Shown: positions 10,691 to 21,506 of the stretch, piece after piece
Layout of the letters: every line of letters starts with the position of its first letter
Position numbering within the stretch: the stretch's first letter is position 1
Origin: Cenococcum geophilum 1.58
Lineage: Eukaryota; Ascomycota; Dothideomycetes; Gloniales; Gloniaceae
Assembly: GCA_001692895.1 (NCBI GenBank)
Contig: KV748191.1
Coordinates: forward strand, 2,542,001-2,606,000
DNA length: 64,000 nucleotides
Direction: 5' to 3'
Made by a program: the position numbers and the translations under genes
Notes under the pieces: model-generated
Database searches by the model: none
Told to the model about the DNA's origin: nothing
Seen by the model: only the letters and a program-made list of their open reading frames with translations

Positions 10691-12019
10691 GGGAGGGGAA
10701 AGAGGGGAGGTAGAGGTACCAGTGCTAGGAGCGCTTTCGAGGTTGCCTGAGACGCTCTTGATATTTGAGGCTAGCTAAGTACTAGAACTGTATAGCTTAA
10801 AACACCGAATTGTATGAAGGATTTAGATTTGTTATAGCAGTATTTTTGCCATGGAATTCCAGCGGGCCCGGAGCCTGAGGCCTGTTACTGTAGCAGACGC
10901 TTGTAATATCCGGAGGGATAGCCGTTGCAGGCTTTAGGCAACCTAGGGTAGTCTATTTGCTACGCGAGAAGTGGTGGGAGTATGGATCCGGAGGTGTTTA
11001 GTGTTGACATGCAATTCTGCAGATTCGAAGGACCATCTTACCCGATTCTGGTATTTCTGCATGGCTACCTCAGCAAAGCCTGCAGGATTTCGGGATGGCA
11101 GAGGTTGGGATATACGGGAAAGGTAACTTGTTAATATATGTTTGCTTCCAAATCATCATAATCATCCCCCCTAATTATGGGGATATTAATCAATCTCCTC
11201 CAAACGAGACGTCTGGTCCCCGGAGCAGAAGCTCTTCCCTCGGAGCAAGCAGTCTTCTTCCCGGGGTAACTACTTCAGGTATCCAGGATTTACGTATCTA
11301 CAGCATACTCTCACGATAGCGCAAGGAGATAGGACTATATTTCTCAAAATTAGAGGGAAACTTATGGTGTTTAACCCAACCGTTAACTTCTTCATGGGAA
11401 AGAGTGTTATCTAGCACATTGACTGAAGGTTCTGAATATAAAGTAAATTTCACCCTCGAATTTACCCGAGTCTATCCACCCAGTTTAGTTTTTATGTTCC
11501 GGTTGGGTGTAAAGGATGTAATAGTAAAGAAATGTTAAAACAAAACCTGCTCAGAAGGAGTAAGATCCAAGGGATTCCCACCAAGGACCGCTGATTTTGA
11601 ATAGATGGGTTTCAAAAGTAGAAAATGAATCTAGAAATATGGTTTGGAAGAATATAGGACTACAGACCCTCTGGAGCCTTATGATACTGAATGAAAGGCG
11701 ACGTGTGTAACCCCTAGGGAACGCACACACAACCAAAAAGTAATACCAATCACCATACTGAGGCTACGTAGCCAAAGATTAGTCTATGAAAGCACTGATT
11801 AACCTCACCCAATTTTTAAAAACCCACTCACCATCATACATATCTCCCTTTCCTTGCGGATCAGTTTACGTAGCCACGTACAAAAACGTACACCGTAGTC
11901 ATTCGCATTAACCGTGATCCACCGCCAATCAATGGAGGCAACCAGGCAGCCAGGCAACCTCCCACCCCTCTTCAATACACCCAAAACCTTCCATCCTTCC
12001 TGCAGGCGCCTCAAATTAC
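10691..12019. other. gene-free spacer
   Basis: About 1.3 kb without a coding region I trust. Short open frames exist on both strands but show no domain, no splice-consistent extension and no codon signal. Confidence 0.4.
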
Positions 12020-14782
12020 TTAAAACGCCATTCCCAACTCTCCCCCCTCAAACCCTCCATTCTCCCACCCAGCCCCCTGTCCAGCTGTCCCCATTCCCAT
12101 ACCCATGCCCATATCCAGCGGCAGAAACCCTGCCCACAGCCCTCCATCGTCTTGCTGATGCACGCCCGCACCTCCATTTCCATTCATAGCGAACTCGCCC
12201 ACCGCCATAAGGTCAGTCCAGCTAAAATCGCCCATCTGCTCCGTCACCGCCGGCGACTCCCCCGTCGTACCGCTGCCCGCCTGACTTGGCGGCGGACGCG
12301 GCGGGCCAGGTACAGGCGTGGTCGGCATGCCGTTATTATCTAGCGGCATGCGGGCACCATGGGTAGTGTTGAAGGCTGAGGAATGCGTCCGTGAGCTCTT
12401 GTCCTTGCGCCCGACTTTGGCCCATAGCAGTTTCAGCAGCTGGCTGTATCGGCTGCCGGGGTGTTGCATGCCGCTGCCGGCGCCGACGCTGCTGCGCTGG
12501 AGCCGTGTGATGATTTCCTGGATCATGGTGCGGATGGGGCGCTCTTCTTCGTTGCCGATCACGCCGACGCAGCGGGCGCGGTAGAGGAATACGCCGGCGT
12601 AGACAAGGTAGAGGTAGAAGCGGAGGGGCATGAAACGGAGTGATTTTTCGGGGTCGACGAAGTTGTTGGCGGTTGTGAGGATAGCCTTAGCGGCGTCAAG
12701 GCCTTCGTAGATGAAACGGGCATCGCCAACTGAAGCAACGTTGTTGTAGAAGACTCGGGATGGCGCTTGGATGGCGTGGTTAGGGAGTGGGGCAGGATTT
12801 TGATTAGCGGAATTGGGATCGGAAGTAGAAGTGGTAGAGGCTGGAAGAGCACGGCGGACCGTTGCTTGAAAGGCGAAGGCGTTTGTGTAGAGCCGCAAAT
12901 AGTCATAAGACATTAAGAGTGTGGCTTTAAGTTGTGGAGAGCCTGTGTGGATAATTAGTCTGCTGCGGATTTGGAATAGAAAGTCAAAATGAAGCGCCTG
13001 TTTTGGAATTTGCTCAATATATTCGGCGGCTTAAGTGGCCTTCCAAGAACCAAAATATAATGCACTTCAGTGTCAGGACGGAGGTGCTTCGGATTCTTCT
13101 TACAGAAACAAAACCACACTTGCGGAGACGTATTGAAGACTTTTAAACATCTTAGAGGAATTGTGAGACTTACATGTTAGAGTTCCCCAAACGCTCTTCC
13201 AGCCATAAATCGCAGAGCGGAAATCATCAATAAACTTGATATATCCTCCACTGAGGTGTGAACGAAAACTCGATCCCGGATTTGAATATAGTACATCATG
13301 CACATTGCTAAACAGTTGGGTTAATTCGAGCGTGGCTTGAAATATGCTGGCATAATCCTCTTCGTTCGGGCTTTGTGGTAATAGAGATGGATAGTCCTCG
13401 CGGCGAAGCGTGGTCAACGGGCCAGGGCTGGATTATCTCAGCATAACTCCAAAAGAAACGCTACATAGGAAAATCCTTGCTTACCCTCTTGACCAAAAGG
13501 CCTTCCCGATCCGGATCGAAATTTGTCGGTCCGATATGTAGGAAGCTGATCCTAGTATTAGCCCTTTGCCACTCTCATAAATTACGCTACACTTTACCTG
13601 TCCAAACAAGCCGTTTCCGGTTATGCTGACTATCCTTTCCGTCATCAACCACCCGAAAAGAATACTTATCCAAACCAAGAAAATAACCAATCCGCAGGGC
13701 AAGTCCAACATGCATCCAGCTCTCCTTATCCTCTTCTCCGCGTCCCACTTTTCCGGACGCTCGCTGGGTATAAGGTGCCCATTCTGCGAGGATTAAGAGA
13801 GCCTCTACTGCTTCAACGTCGGCATCACCGCCTGCGGCGAGGTTGGAGACGAGCGTCTTCATATATTCGGAGCATGATTCGTAGACCTGAGGTTCCTCAA
13901 CTAAGTCTTTAGAGGATATAAGCAAGATAGCCGTTAAGAGATGAACTTCACGCTGGGCCATCTCCGCTAGCCTTGAAGTTTCGAATATTTTAGGTGTCGC
14001 TAAAGGGTAATAGGGGTGGTAGTGCTGTTGATAGCGCATAAGTAACTGGTATATCTTCGGAATCGTAAGAATCCCTAGTTCGAGGAGCCGGTATGAGATC
14101 TGCTGCGTTTGAATGGCTCCTCCCGGTTGCGCCATTGGCGTAGGATGCGAAGCACGATGTCCATTCGTAGGCGTCTCATTTTCACCCGTGCTAGTCTCCG
14201 CCACGCGCGCTAGAATTCCAAGCGCATCCGAAGGATTCTGTAGGTTCGGGAATGGTATGTCATCTGGGGTAGACGATGAGTCTGAACTCGGTAATTGACC
14301 GTCTCGCGAAAGCTGCTGCTGGTTGTCTTCTACAGCTGTTCTTTCTTGAGCTCCAGTATGCGTCCAAGGGCTTACGGTGCCGACATTACCAAGGCCATGA
14401 AAGCCGGTGTCTTCTTGAGGATATGTATTGGGAGAAGGTAGAATCTGGGCATCGAGAGTGCTTTTCCGGACACGCCGTCCTCCTCGATTAGACCCACCCA
14501 GTATGCATTCAAGGCTGTCGCGTTTACAGCGAAGGCATGGAACTATACCGTCAACATCTCTAAGAAACTGTCAGCATAAATGTCTAAATTGATTATACAT
14601 GCGCCTTGGAGATCCACAGTCGGGTCTGCATGCTGTTATTTTGTCCGTCTGCGGACTTACAATAGGCATCTGGACTTGCGCTTTCGGCAATTCAAACAAG
14701 CTTGGTTGGCCCTCTTGATTCTTGAAGTGTTGCCGTCACTGGACGGCGGACCAGCAGGTGGTAATTGGGCGGAGGTATCCAT
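12020..14782 (-). CDS. Zn2Cys6 fungal transcription factor
   Basis: Nuclear DNA-binding regulator. Five exons join in frame: 14661-14782, 13598-14559, 13485-13551, 13174-13427 and 12020-12942, giving 775 residues. ATG at 14780-14782 opens MDTSAQLPPAG. The binuclear zinc cluster is CLNCRKRKSRC, an intron, then CLRCKRDSLEC, with spacing C-x2-C-x6-C-x9-C-x2-C-x6-C. The middle homology region follows: YRLLELGILTIPKIYQLLM, YHPYYPLATPKIF, then a leucine-rich block with AEWAPYTQRASGK and LALRIGYFLGLDKYSFR. The SDRQISIR element is split by introns, and the C-terminal half begins MSYDYLRLYTNAFAFQ. The tail is rich in Gly, Pro and Met repeats (GMGMGMG). The last intron (231 nt) is long for this window and may hide a small exon. 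The target pathway is unknown. Confidence 0.9.
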
Positions 14783-15383
14783 ACGACCATATTGCCCGAC
14801 GCGATAGCTAGGTGCTAGATAGAGGTGAGGTGGGCATGGCGGAGCGATATTCGGACTCAACAGGCGGGGTTTGAATTTGGCCCGAGTTCAGCTGGGAGGC
14901 CCGACGGGGAAGTCTGATTGCCGGAGCACAACTCCGGCATGCTTCATCACTATTACACTTGTTGTTGATCTGACTGTGATGTCTCAATCCTCGAGTAAAA
15001 TTTATGTAGAGGATTGTAAATAGGCTAGATCTTTCTATGGTCTAAAAAATATACCTAGCGAAACACGTTGACAGCAAATTCCTTCCATTTTTGCTCACCA
15101 TCCGGGAACTCCGGGACGGGATACCGCCGAGTAATAAAAAGCGCAATCTTTATGTATCTACACAAAAGGTCTACGAAGGGATCGCACTATACTCTTAAGA
15201 GATATTAGGAAATTTCTAAAATGACCTGTGTACAATCCCTCCTCATCACCATAGATTCACACGTCAACCTCATCTCTGCATAACTTTTTCTCACTCAGTA
15301 CAACGCTATCTCCATATAAATAGGCCTGGAAACGAAAAGGCTTTACTAAGTTTTAACGTGATATGGCACTTAGGAGAGCATAA
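14783..15383. promoter_or_regulatory. upstream region of the Zn2Cys6 factor
   Basis: About 600 bp without coding signal, including AT-rich stretches. It should contain the factor's promoter; no specific site is claimed. Confidence 0.35.
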
Positions 15384-15790
15384 ATGCAAATTTCCTATCT
15401 TCTGCACCTTTTTCTTTTCCCTTCCCAGCGCGTTAGGACCGTACTTTGCCTTTTCTTTGTATCTTCCAATCTACACGCTTTAATTCCCTCATTCGCACCT
15501 CCCTTCCTTCGTCCTCCCGTCATCATTCATCATTCTCTTGTTCCCAAAATATCTTTCCACCATTTCTTACTCTCCTTTAGGTCTCATAGTTTCCTCCGAA
15601 CTTTTTCGAGCTTCTTCTCTCTTCTCTCTTCTCTCCTCTTTGGTCTTTTCCGTATAATCTTAAATTATTATTCTCTTATCAGTTTACCACCTCTTCCTCC
15701 TCTAATGCCCATCTTCTCTCTTCTCTTCAAACCTCGTCAGCCCCGAAAAGTGGGCCAGGGAAGCCGGGAAAGACCTCAAGAAGCCGTAGA
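15384..15790 (+). other. long pyrimidine-rich tract
   Basis: The plus strand is dominated by C and T for about 350 nt (about 15395-15740), with runs such as TCTTCTCTCTTCTCTC. An open frame crosses it, but its composition (Leu, Phe, Ser, Pro) is simply what CT-rich DNA encodes. In fungi such tracts commonly sit in promoters or 5' leaders of expressed genes. No downstream intact gene is evident here. Confidence 0.5.
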
Positions 15791-15886
15791 ATGAACTCAC
15801 GAGAACGAAAACTTTAGTGTTTAGAAACTTGAAACATCTGTTATTCAAAAAAATCTAATAGCAGCGGCTTCGCGAAGAGTGCCCGG

Positions 15887-15908
15887 ATATATATATATAT
15901 ATATATAT
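15887..15908. repeat. (AT)11 microsatellite
   Basis: Eleven uninterrupted AT dinucleotides following GCCCGG. Confidence 0.95.
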
Positions 15909-15991
15909 GTTGAAGGAAATGTCTATAGCACAAGAAAAAAGTCGCCTATCCCCTGTTTGCCCCAACTTCCGCTTGCCCACAAAACCCTTAT

Positions 15992-16345
15992 CTACACCTC
16001 ACACCTAAAACACCCTCCTAGCAGCCCCCGAAAATAGCTTGCGCAAATTATGCGCGCTCCTCCTGACCGCCGCAGCGCTCGCAACCTGGGGAACAACCGT
16101 ACCGCTCGGAATACCGCCGGAAGGCATAGTACCATTAGGCATGGTGCCATTGAAAGTGCCATTGCCGCCCGCACCACCGCCAACCGGGCTCACGTTCGGG
16201 TCGTCATGTCAACCGTCTACGGCGAGGTAGGCGGCGTAGCTGACGTTAGAGTCGCGGTTTGCGGTCGCGTGAATGCCTATGGAGATCCAGACGAGGAGAC
16301 CGTCTGTGTTAAAATCAGCCACCTGTATACTACGGAAGGGAAGAG
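15992..16345 (-). pseudogene. possible decayed secreted/cell-surface protein C-terminus
   Basis: On the minus strand a coding-like stretch reads DGLLVWISIGIHATANRD and SNVSYAAYLAVDG, then an in-frame TGA, then a Gly/Thr/Asn-rich region with N-glycosylation-type motifs (NGTFNGTMPNGTMPSGG) ending ARRVF. The Gly-Thr tail resembles wall-anchored fungal proteins, but I do not recognise the family. The stop and the absence of a start suggest a remnant. Low confidence. Confidence 0.3.
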
Positions 16346-16694
16346 GAATAGCAATATCTAATCTGATTCTTCGAGCTGTAGACAGCGGATGTGGCGCGCG
16401 ACTGAAGATGGATCAGATACGTGCCCGGTGTCGGTATGTGGAACGGAGGAACGACTTCAGACGTTAAAGGTAGGTAATAGGTAGGCAGGCACGTACGTAT
16501 GTAGTTGTCTTTTGGATAACATCACACTTTTATTCCAAGTTTCCTCAATCCAGGGCTCTGACGGAAGGCATATTGATCGACTCTTCGCCTTCGTTTATCC
16601 TATCCCATTTATCCCATTCATCCATTCCAATAACATCCCATCACTCATCGCTATTCGCTGCCTCCAGCATAAATTCCCACCAAAACCGCATTTA

Positions 16695-16865
16695 TCACAG
16701 CGTTTCATCCAACCAAGCCGGCAGCGCTAGCGGAATAAGGGCATTAAGCAGAGGTGCGAATGCTGCGTGGTTGCCACCCGTCATTTCGCGGACGTTTCTG
16801 GGCGTCACGAGCTGGGCGGTCGTGATGTGCAGGGACCAATTGTGTCATCGGCAGCATGTGAATTT
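16695..16865 (-). pseudogene. coding-like C-terminal fragment of unknown family
   Basis: A minus-strand frame reads WSLHITTAQLVTPRNVREM, then APLLNALIPLALPAWLDETL, and ends at TGA (16695-16697). The periodic, non-repetitive composition looks like real protein, but an upstream exon or start could not be found. Unassigned. Confidence 0.3.
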
Positions 16866-17182
16866 GAAGGTATGGGGTTCAAAGTGAGGTAGAGTGATGG
16901 TATCGGACGGCTAGATTACTAACTTTTCGTCTGGTTTATTGAGTGTCGAGGTTTGGAGTATGCACAGTTTCCTGCATTGTCATTTCTTGTTTGATCCAGC
17001 TCTTTACGATGCGATTCAAGGTAGCAATAACTTTTTATCCCTTAGCACGGCACGTGTTATTTTGAAACTGGTGTTCGCGCACAGACCACATACTCGTTGG
17101 ACGCTGCCGTGCTAAGGAATACTGACGATCTTTCTTTTATATCCCACCAGCCTTTTTTTCAACAAACACAACACCTTCCAAC

Positions 17183-18287
17183 ATGTCTGACTCCTCCTTA
17201 TCCGCATCTGACAGCTCCTCGTCCGTACCTGACAGCTCCTCCATGTCCATATCTGATGACAGCTGCTCCAATCAGGTGAAGCAGACTCCCATAACAAGGC
17301 AGAGTAATCGCAAGAACACCGAGAATAACCAAAAGCTCCCGGCCCAGAAACTTTTCATCCAAATTAGTCGCACCATCGCAGCAGCCACGGAGCATCAGCT
17401 CTTGACTTATGAAGGCGTTGACTCAGAAACTGGATTCTCAGTTGCGAATTCCCTAGATGAAGATAGAAGAGTAGAGGCGGTAGGGCATAGGTAAACTTCC
17501 ACTGTAGTTCTCAAAGACTTCCTACTAATATTCCTCGATATTAGGGTCAGCTACAATTCATACACCCAGACTCTACACATTAACATTATGCCAAATTTCA
17601 TCCATGATTGCTATCAGCCATGGCTACTTAAGGAAATAAAGATAATGGAACGTTCTGGGTTTATTACTGCCGCCGAGTCTGATCTCCTGGAGATATATTC
17701 TGGAACTAGTAAATGTTATTATCTTCTATTAAGCTTCGTCTCCACTAAAGATGGATAGCTATTACGAACTTTGGACCACCCTACATTAATTCATCTAAGC
17801 AACCGGATCAGGCCATTGTTCCACAAGATAAAGATATTCCGACCGTTATAGTTGAGGCTGGATGGTCAGAGTCTGTTCCGAAACTTCATCAGGATACAAG
17901 TTTGTGGCTTAAGGGCGGAGCAGGCTTTGTTCAAGTAGTTTTACTTATTAAGTGGACTAAAATAATAGGTAAACGGGTAAAGGCATTTGTTGAAGTTTAT
18001 AATCTGGATCTAGCCGGGAACAAGAGACTGCTACAAACTGAGGTAATTATTTAACAGTCTAACATCTTTTAAATCTAAATATAAAAGTTAGTGGCTGACG
18101 GAATTAGACCATTCTCCCAACACCGATTACTACCACAGCTCAAGTCATTACTATTACCCGAGGGCAGCTATTCGGGTCCGCAATACCCGCTGGTAGAAAT
18201 CCAGACGATACCTTTGACCTCTCGGTCGATAATCTTCGGACAGTCGCTATTAGACGTATACGGAAGGCGAGACTTTTCCCGGCATAG
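17183..18287 (+). CDS. fungal protein with Uma2 / PD-(D/E)XK-nuclease-like core
   Basis: Four exons join perfectly: 17183-17490, 17545-17708, 17759-18042 and 18108-18287, giving 311 residues. Introns are 50-65 nt, the last with a GCTGAC branch site. The N-terminus (residues 1-40) is a Ser/Asp-rich acidic linker. The conserved core holds YEGVDSETGFSVANS, SYNSYTQTLHINIMP, FGPPYINSSKQPDQAIVPQ, then TVIVEAGWSESVPKLHQD, LWLKGGAGFVQVVLLIKW, and a C-terminal block ITRGQLFG..IPAGRNPDD ending RLFPA. The 'P-x-VIVEAGWSES-x-L-x2-D-x3-WL-x-GG' run resembles the prokaryotic Uma2 (DUF820) pattern of a restriction-endonuclease-like fold, with the glutamate as candidate catalytic residue. That fold assignment is inference. 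No in-frame stop or indel is present. Tail-to-tail with a dioxygenase fragment. Confidence 0.75.
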
Positions 18288-18402
18288 ATGATGCCACATG
18301 TTAGCTGCTATAGAGTTTGGTTGTGGATTTATGGGGTGGACTCTGGATAGTCATTCTGTCGGCATACGTAATGTTACGGCCTTGCGAGATATTCCCCATG
18401 AA

Positions 18403-18815
18403 TCAATGAAATAGCCTTTTAACATCTTGCACCTTGAACAGCTTCTCCGTGTCAGCAAGTAATGCATCGCCGTCCACCTCCAGCTTCCCATTCTCCTCCC
18501 TCTTCACATCAATCCGGCCCATACCCCGCTGATCCACATATCCATTGTCGTGTTCCGTGTCGTCTGATTTCTTCTCTCCATTCTGCGTATAGTTACCAGA
18601 TCTCAAATCTACGTAGAAAACCCCCAGCTCGCAGCATGCTCTCCAACACCGCTCTTCCTCTTCCCCATTCCCCTCCAGCAGCTTCTTCAGCTCAATACGT
18701 AGCAGCGGGGCGGTCGGAACATCTTTCGGAAAGGGCGGGAGGCCTAGGAAAGTCTCATTTTCGGGGGAGGTGTATGTATAGTGGCGGAGTCCGCGGAGGG
18801 GGCCATGGAGATAGA
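18403..18815 (-). pseudogene. N-terminal fragment of an isopenicillin-N-synthase-like 2OG-Fe(II) oxygenase
   Basis: The minus strand from about 18815 reads LHGPLRGLRHYTYTSPENE, FLGLPPFPKDVPTAPLLRI, then CWRACCELGVFYVDLRSGN and a block ending LLADTEKLFKVQDVKRLFH at TGA 18403. This is the non-haem dioxygenase N-terminal (DIOX_N) pattern. The catalytic double-stranded beta-helix with its HxD..H iron ligands is absent; the next 100 bp belong to the end of the neighbouring gene. It is therefore a truncated remnant with no clear start codon. Confidence 0.6.
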
Positions 18816-19647
18816 GCTAGAGTAAGGGAAATGGACCATTAGATGACTGAAACTAGGTGAGTATGGGCGAAAAGACAAGAGCAAAGCCACCAGTAACTAT
18901 GGGTGCTGAATTGAATAGTAAAGGATTGAGAAGAAAGCAATGGTGACGGAATTGAGGAAAGCAGATGCCTGACAGTGCTGTCGCAACAGCTTATGTCCAA
19001 TTACCCCACCTCCGCATGCAGCCGATTACAATGTAAGATGGATGAGTGGGAAAGACGGCAAACTACCCCACACTCCGTGGAGATAGTCATCGCAAAATCA
19101 GGGTCCCTCACATCACACAACATGGAACNCATGAGTAAACAACAAACAACCCTAGCATTAACTATCCACAACCTCAACACTCACTCCACGCTTTTCCAAA
19201 CATCCAATCGACAAACTCCCTGCACACCTAGCCAAGCCAGAGCAGAGCAGTACCCATCAGCCGACGCTTCCGTCAGCCCTCCATCACCGCTCTCCCTTTC
19301 TAACACCCAAAGTTCATTGCTAGAGCAGAGACGAATGGCATTACGCTGGATTAAAGCAATGGATGGTGAGAAGCCCAAGCCGATACACTCTAAGAAAGAT
19401 GTTGAGAGAAAATTACCAGAAGGCAACATCATAGCAAGACCAAGTATACAGAGAGCAGAAGCAAGCAAAACTAAAGAAAGCAAATGTTTATTGACACAAT
19501 CTGATGAGAAATCGGCCGACCGGAAACAAAACTCCTAGATGCTCTCGTGACACATGCAGAGTGTTTGATGACGACCTAGGTGATATTAATTGATGACTAA
19601 TTAATGAAAGGATGATAGTACTTACCATTGACAAAACGGTTTACCAT
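18816..19647. other. gene-free spacer with one N
   Basis: About 830 bp between the dioxygenase fragment and HEX1, containing N at 19129. A 187-codon open frame crosses it but is low-complexity and unsupported. HEX1's 3' untranslated region and terminator should lie at its right end. Confidence 0.4.
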
Positions 19648-20337
19648 CTACAACCTTGAACCATGGATGACCTTGTAATCGACAGCCATCTCTTGACCAT
19701 CGTCATTGATGACAAGAACGCGGACGCTGCCACGACCATTGTCGAACGACTCTGTCAGGCGGGAGAGAAGACCGCTCTGGTCAAGGACAGGAAGACCTTG
19801 TTTGACATCGCCAGTCTCGGTCATGGCAACGACGGTACTGTCCTCACGGATGTCAAGAACACGGTACTGCTTGAAGACAGGGCCGAGCATGTTCTGGACA
19901 ATGACGGATGGTGCCGGGTTGGAGATGAAGCTAGACTCCTCGTGGAGCTGCTTGGTGAAGAGGTCAACACCGAGATAACGGTGCTGTCCGGTCTGGGAAG
20001 AGGTGGTAATGCGGATGACCTGGCAAGGGCGACCCTGAAGAATCAGGAGATCGCCAATGCGGATGTGGTGGCAAGGAATGGTGATGGTGTTGGGAGCCAT
20101 TGTGCGAGGTTCAGAGTATGAGGACACTGATGTAACTGAAGATGAGATACGAGGAGCGACAGTACCGGTAGGAGCAGCGGGAGTGTAATGTTCCTTGATG
20201 ATTACTTCCTCACGTTCTTCTGGTTGATGGTGGTGGTGGTGACGGGAACCGTGGATGGGGTGGATAATACGATCAGCTACCTTATGGAGACCGTGGCGGA
20301 AAGAATGATAGTGACCGTCTTCGTCGTAATATCCCAT
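19648..20337 (-). CDS. hex1: Woronin body major protein HEX1 (AUG-initiated core)
   Basis: HEX1 self-assembles into the crystalline core of the Woronin body, the peroxisome-derived organelle that plugs septal pores after hyphal damage. ATG at 20335-20337 opens MGYYDEDGHYHSFRHG, a typical HEX1 start. A His-rich linker (HGSRHHHHHQPEE) follows, then the eIF5A-like fold: TITIPCHHIRIGDLLILQG, RPCQVIRITTSSQTGQHRYL, DLFTKQLHEESSF, NMLGPVFKQYRVLDI, MTETGDVKQGLPV, SVRVLVINDDGQEMAVDYK. The protein ends HGSRL, so the last three residues SRL are a peroxisomal targeting signal (PTS1). The length is 229 residues from this AUG. The reading frame stays open far upstream (see the adjoining feature), so an N-extended form is possible. 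Confidence 0.93.
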   Translation of the reverse strand: MGYYDEDGHYHSFRHGLHKVADRIIHPIHGSRHHHHHQPEEREEVIIKEHYTPAAPTGTVAPRISSSVTSVSSYSEPRTMAPNTITIPCHHIRIGDLLILQGRPCQVIRITTSSQTGQHRYLGVDLFTKQLHEESSFISNPAPSVIVQNMLGPVFKQYRVLDIREDSTVVAMTETGDVKQGLPVLDQSGLLSRLTESFDNGRGSVRVLVINDDGQEMAVDYKVIHGSRL

Positions 20338-21506
20338 GTCAAGTTTGTGCTTTTTAGGGGGATCGACCGTTCTCCGAGTAGTCTTTTCTACTCGGATCTG
20401 CTCTCTTGCTGGTGCTTGAGAGCGAGAGTCAACGAATTCGACGTCTCGTTGACTGAAGCGGGCTTGAGAGGGTTGTGGAGCTGTCCTAGAGGTCTGGACG
20501 AACTCTACGTCCTGTTGATCGTAGCGAGGTTGAGCTGGTTGAGCTGTCCTAGAGGTCTGGACGAACTCTACGTCCTGTTGACCGGAGCGAGGTTGAGTTG
20601 ATTGAGCTGTCCTGGAAGTGTAACGTTCCTGAACAAACTCGGCTGGCTGACCGTAGCTTGGTTGAGTATCTCGAGCTGTCTGGATACGATCCTGGACAAA
20701 CTGAGCCGGTTGACCAAAGCTGGGCTCGGTGGTTTGGCTTGTGTAACCTTTCTCGGCGTATCCACCGACGATAGGTCGAGTGCGTTGACGGATCTGACGT
20801 TCAGTCACGTCGATCTGAGAGGGAGCGTAGTCGGCAGGAGGACCTTGGACAGTGTTGAAGTCTCTGTCGTAGGCTTTGTCCTTGACGTCGATTTGAGCTC
20901 CGACGTAGCGTTGGAAGGGTTGTTGGTATCTGGTTGATGAGAAAGGGAGGTCAGCTTTGAGAACCGGGAAGGGATTGGGAAAAGTGGAGAAGCCGTGTTA
21001 CTCGGACAACAATAAAAGAAAAGGCTAGCTCTGCGTGGCGTTCCGCCAAGCACAGGGGGCTTTTTATGATGATTCGTGGTCAATAATGCAAAACACGCAC
21101 TGACTTACCGCTCTCTGCTGATCTCAACCTCGGAGACGCGGTCCTTGGGATAGCGGCGGTCTTTCTCGTAGATGCGGACCTCTTCTCTGCGCTCTTCTCT
21201 TTGAACCGGACGACGGACGCGGTCTTGTTCGTAAACACGAACCTCCTCTTCGTAACGTCGGTCGGTGCGTTCGCCGGGGACGGTCTCGGAGAAGGAAGTG
21301 AAGCTAGTTTCGTGACCTTCCCGTCCGACGTGCGAAGCCTGAGAAGGTAGGTTTACTTCTCCTTCTACCTTGACCTGTGTTGTTTGTTCTGTGACAGCGT
21401 CACTCCGATACGAGGACGGGAAGACACTGAAGGGGATCGGGACGCGGGCGTCAAAGTCCAGATTGACTGGAGTCGCGGCGTCCTTTCTTGAATGCCTCTC
21501 GAACCG
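20338..21506 (-). other. AUG-free upstream reading frame continuous with HEX1 (N-terminal extension or long leader)
   Basis: Upstream of the HEX1 AUG the same frame is open to 20929. It continues after a 179-nt intron (20930-21108, GTAAGT..ACCAG, phase preserved at an Arg codon) to an in-frame stop at 21507-21509. The peptide looks real: FDARVPIPFSVFPSSYRSD, EVRVYEQDRVRRPVQRE, YQQPFQRYVGAQIDVKDK, and then three or four repeats of the type QQDVEFVQTSRTAQPAQ. No ATG occurs on this strand in any frame from 20338 to about 21900. Either a non-AUG start or an upstream exon supplies an extended HEX1, or the stretch is a long scanned leader. Alternative HEX1 splice forms are known in Aspergillus. Confidence 0.7.

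Noticed and set aside
15384..15794. A 136-codon frame rich in Leu, Phe, Ser and Pro
   Set aside because: Product of a pyrimidine-rich tract rather than a gene.
18975..19538. A 187-codon plus-strand open frame containing N
   Set aside because: Low-complexity composition and no motif; likely chance.
19663..20601. Open frames of 90-152 codons on the plus strand across HEX1
   Set aside because: They are antisense shadows of the HEX1 coding frame and have no recognisable domain.
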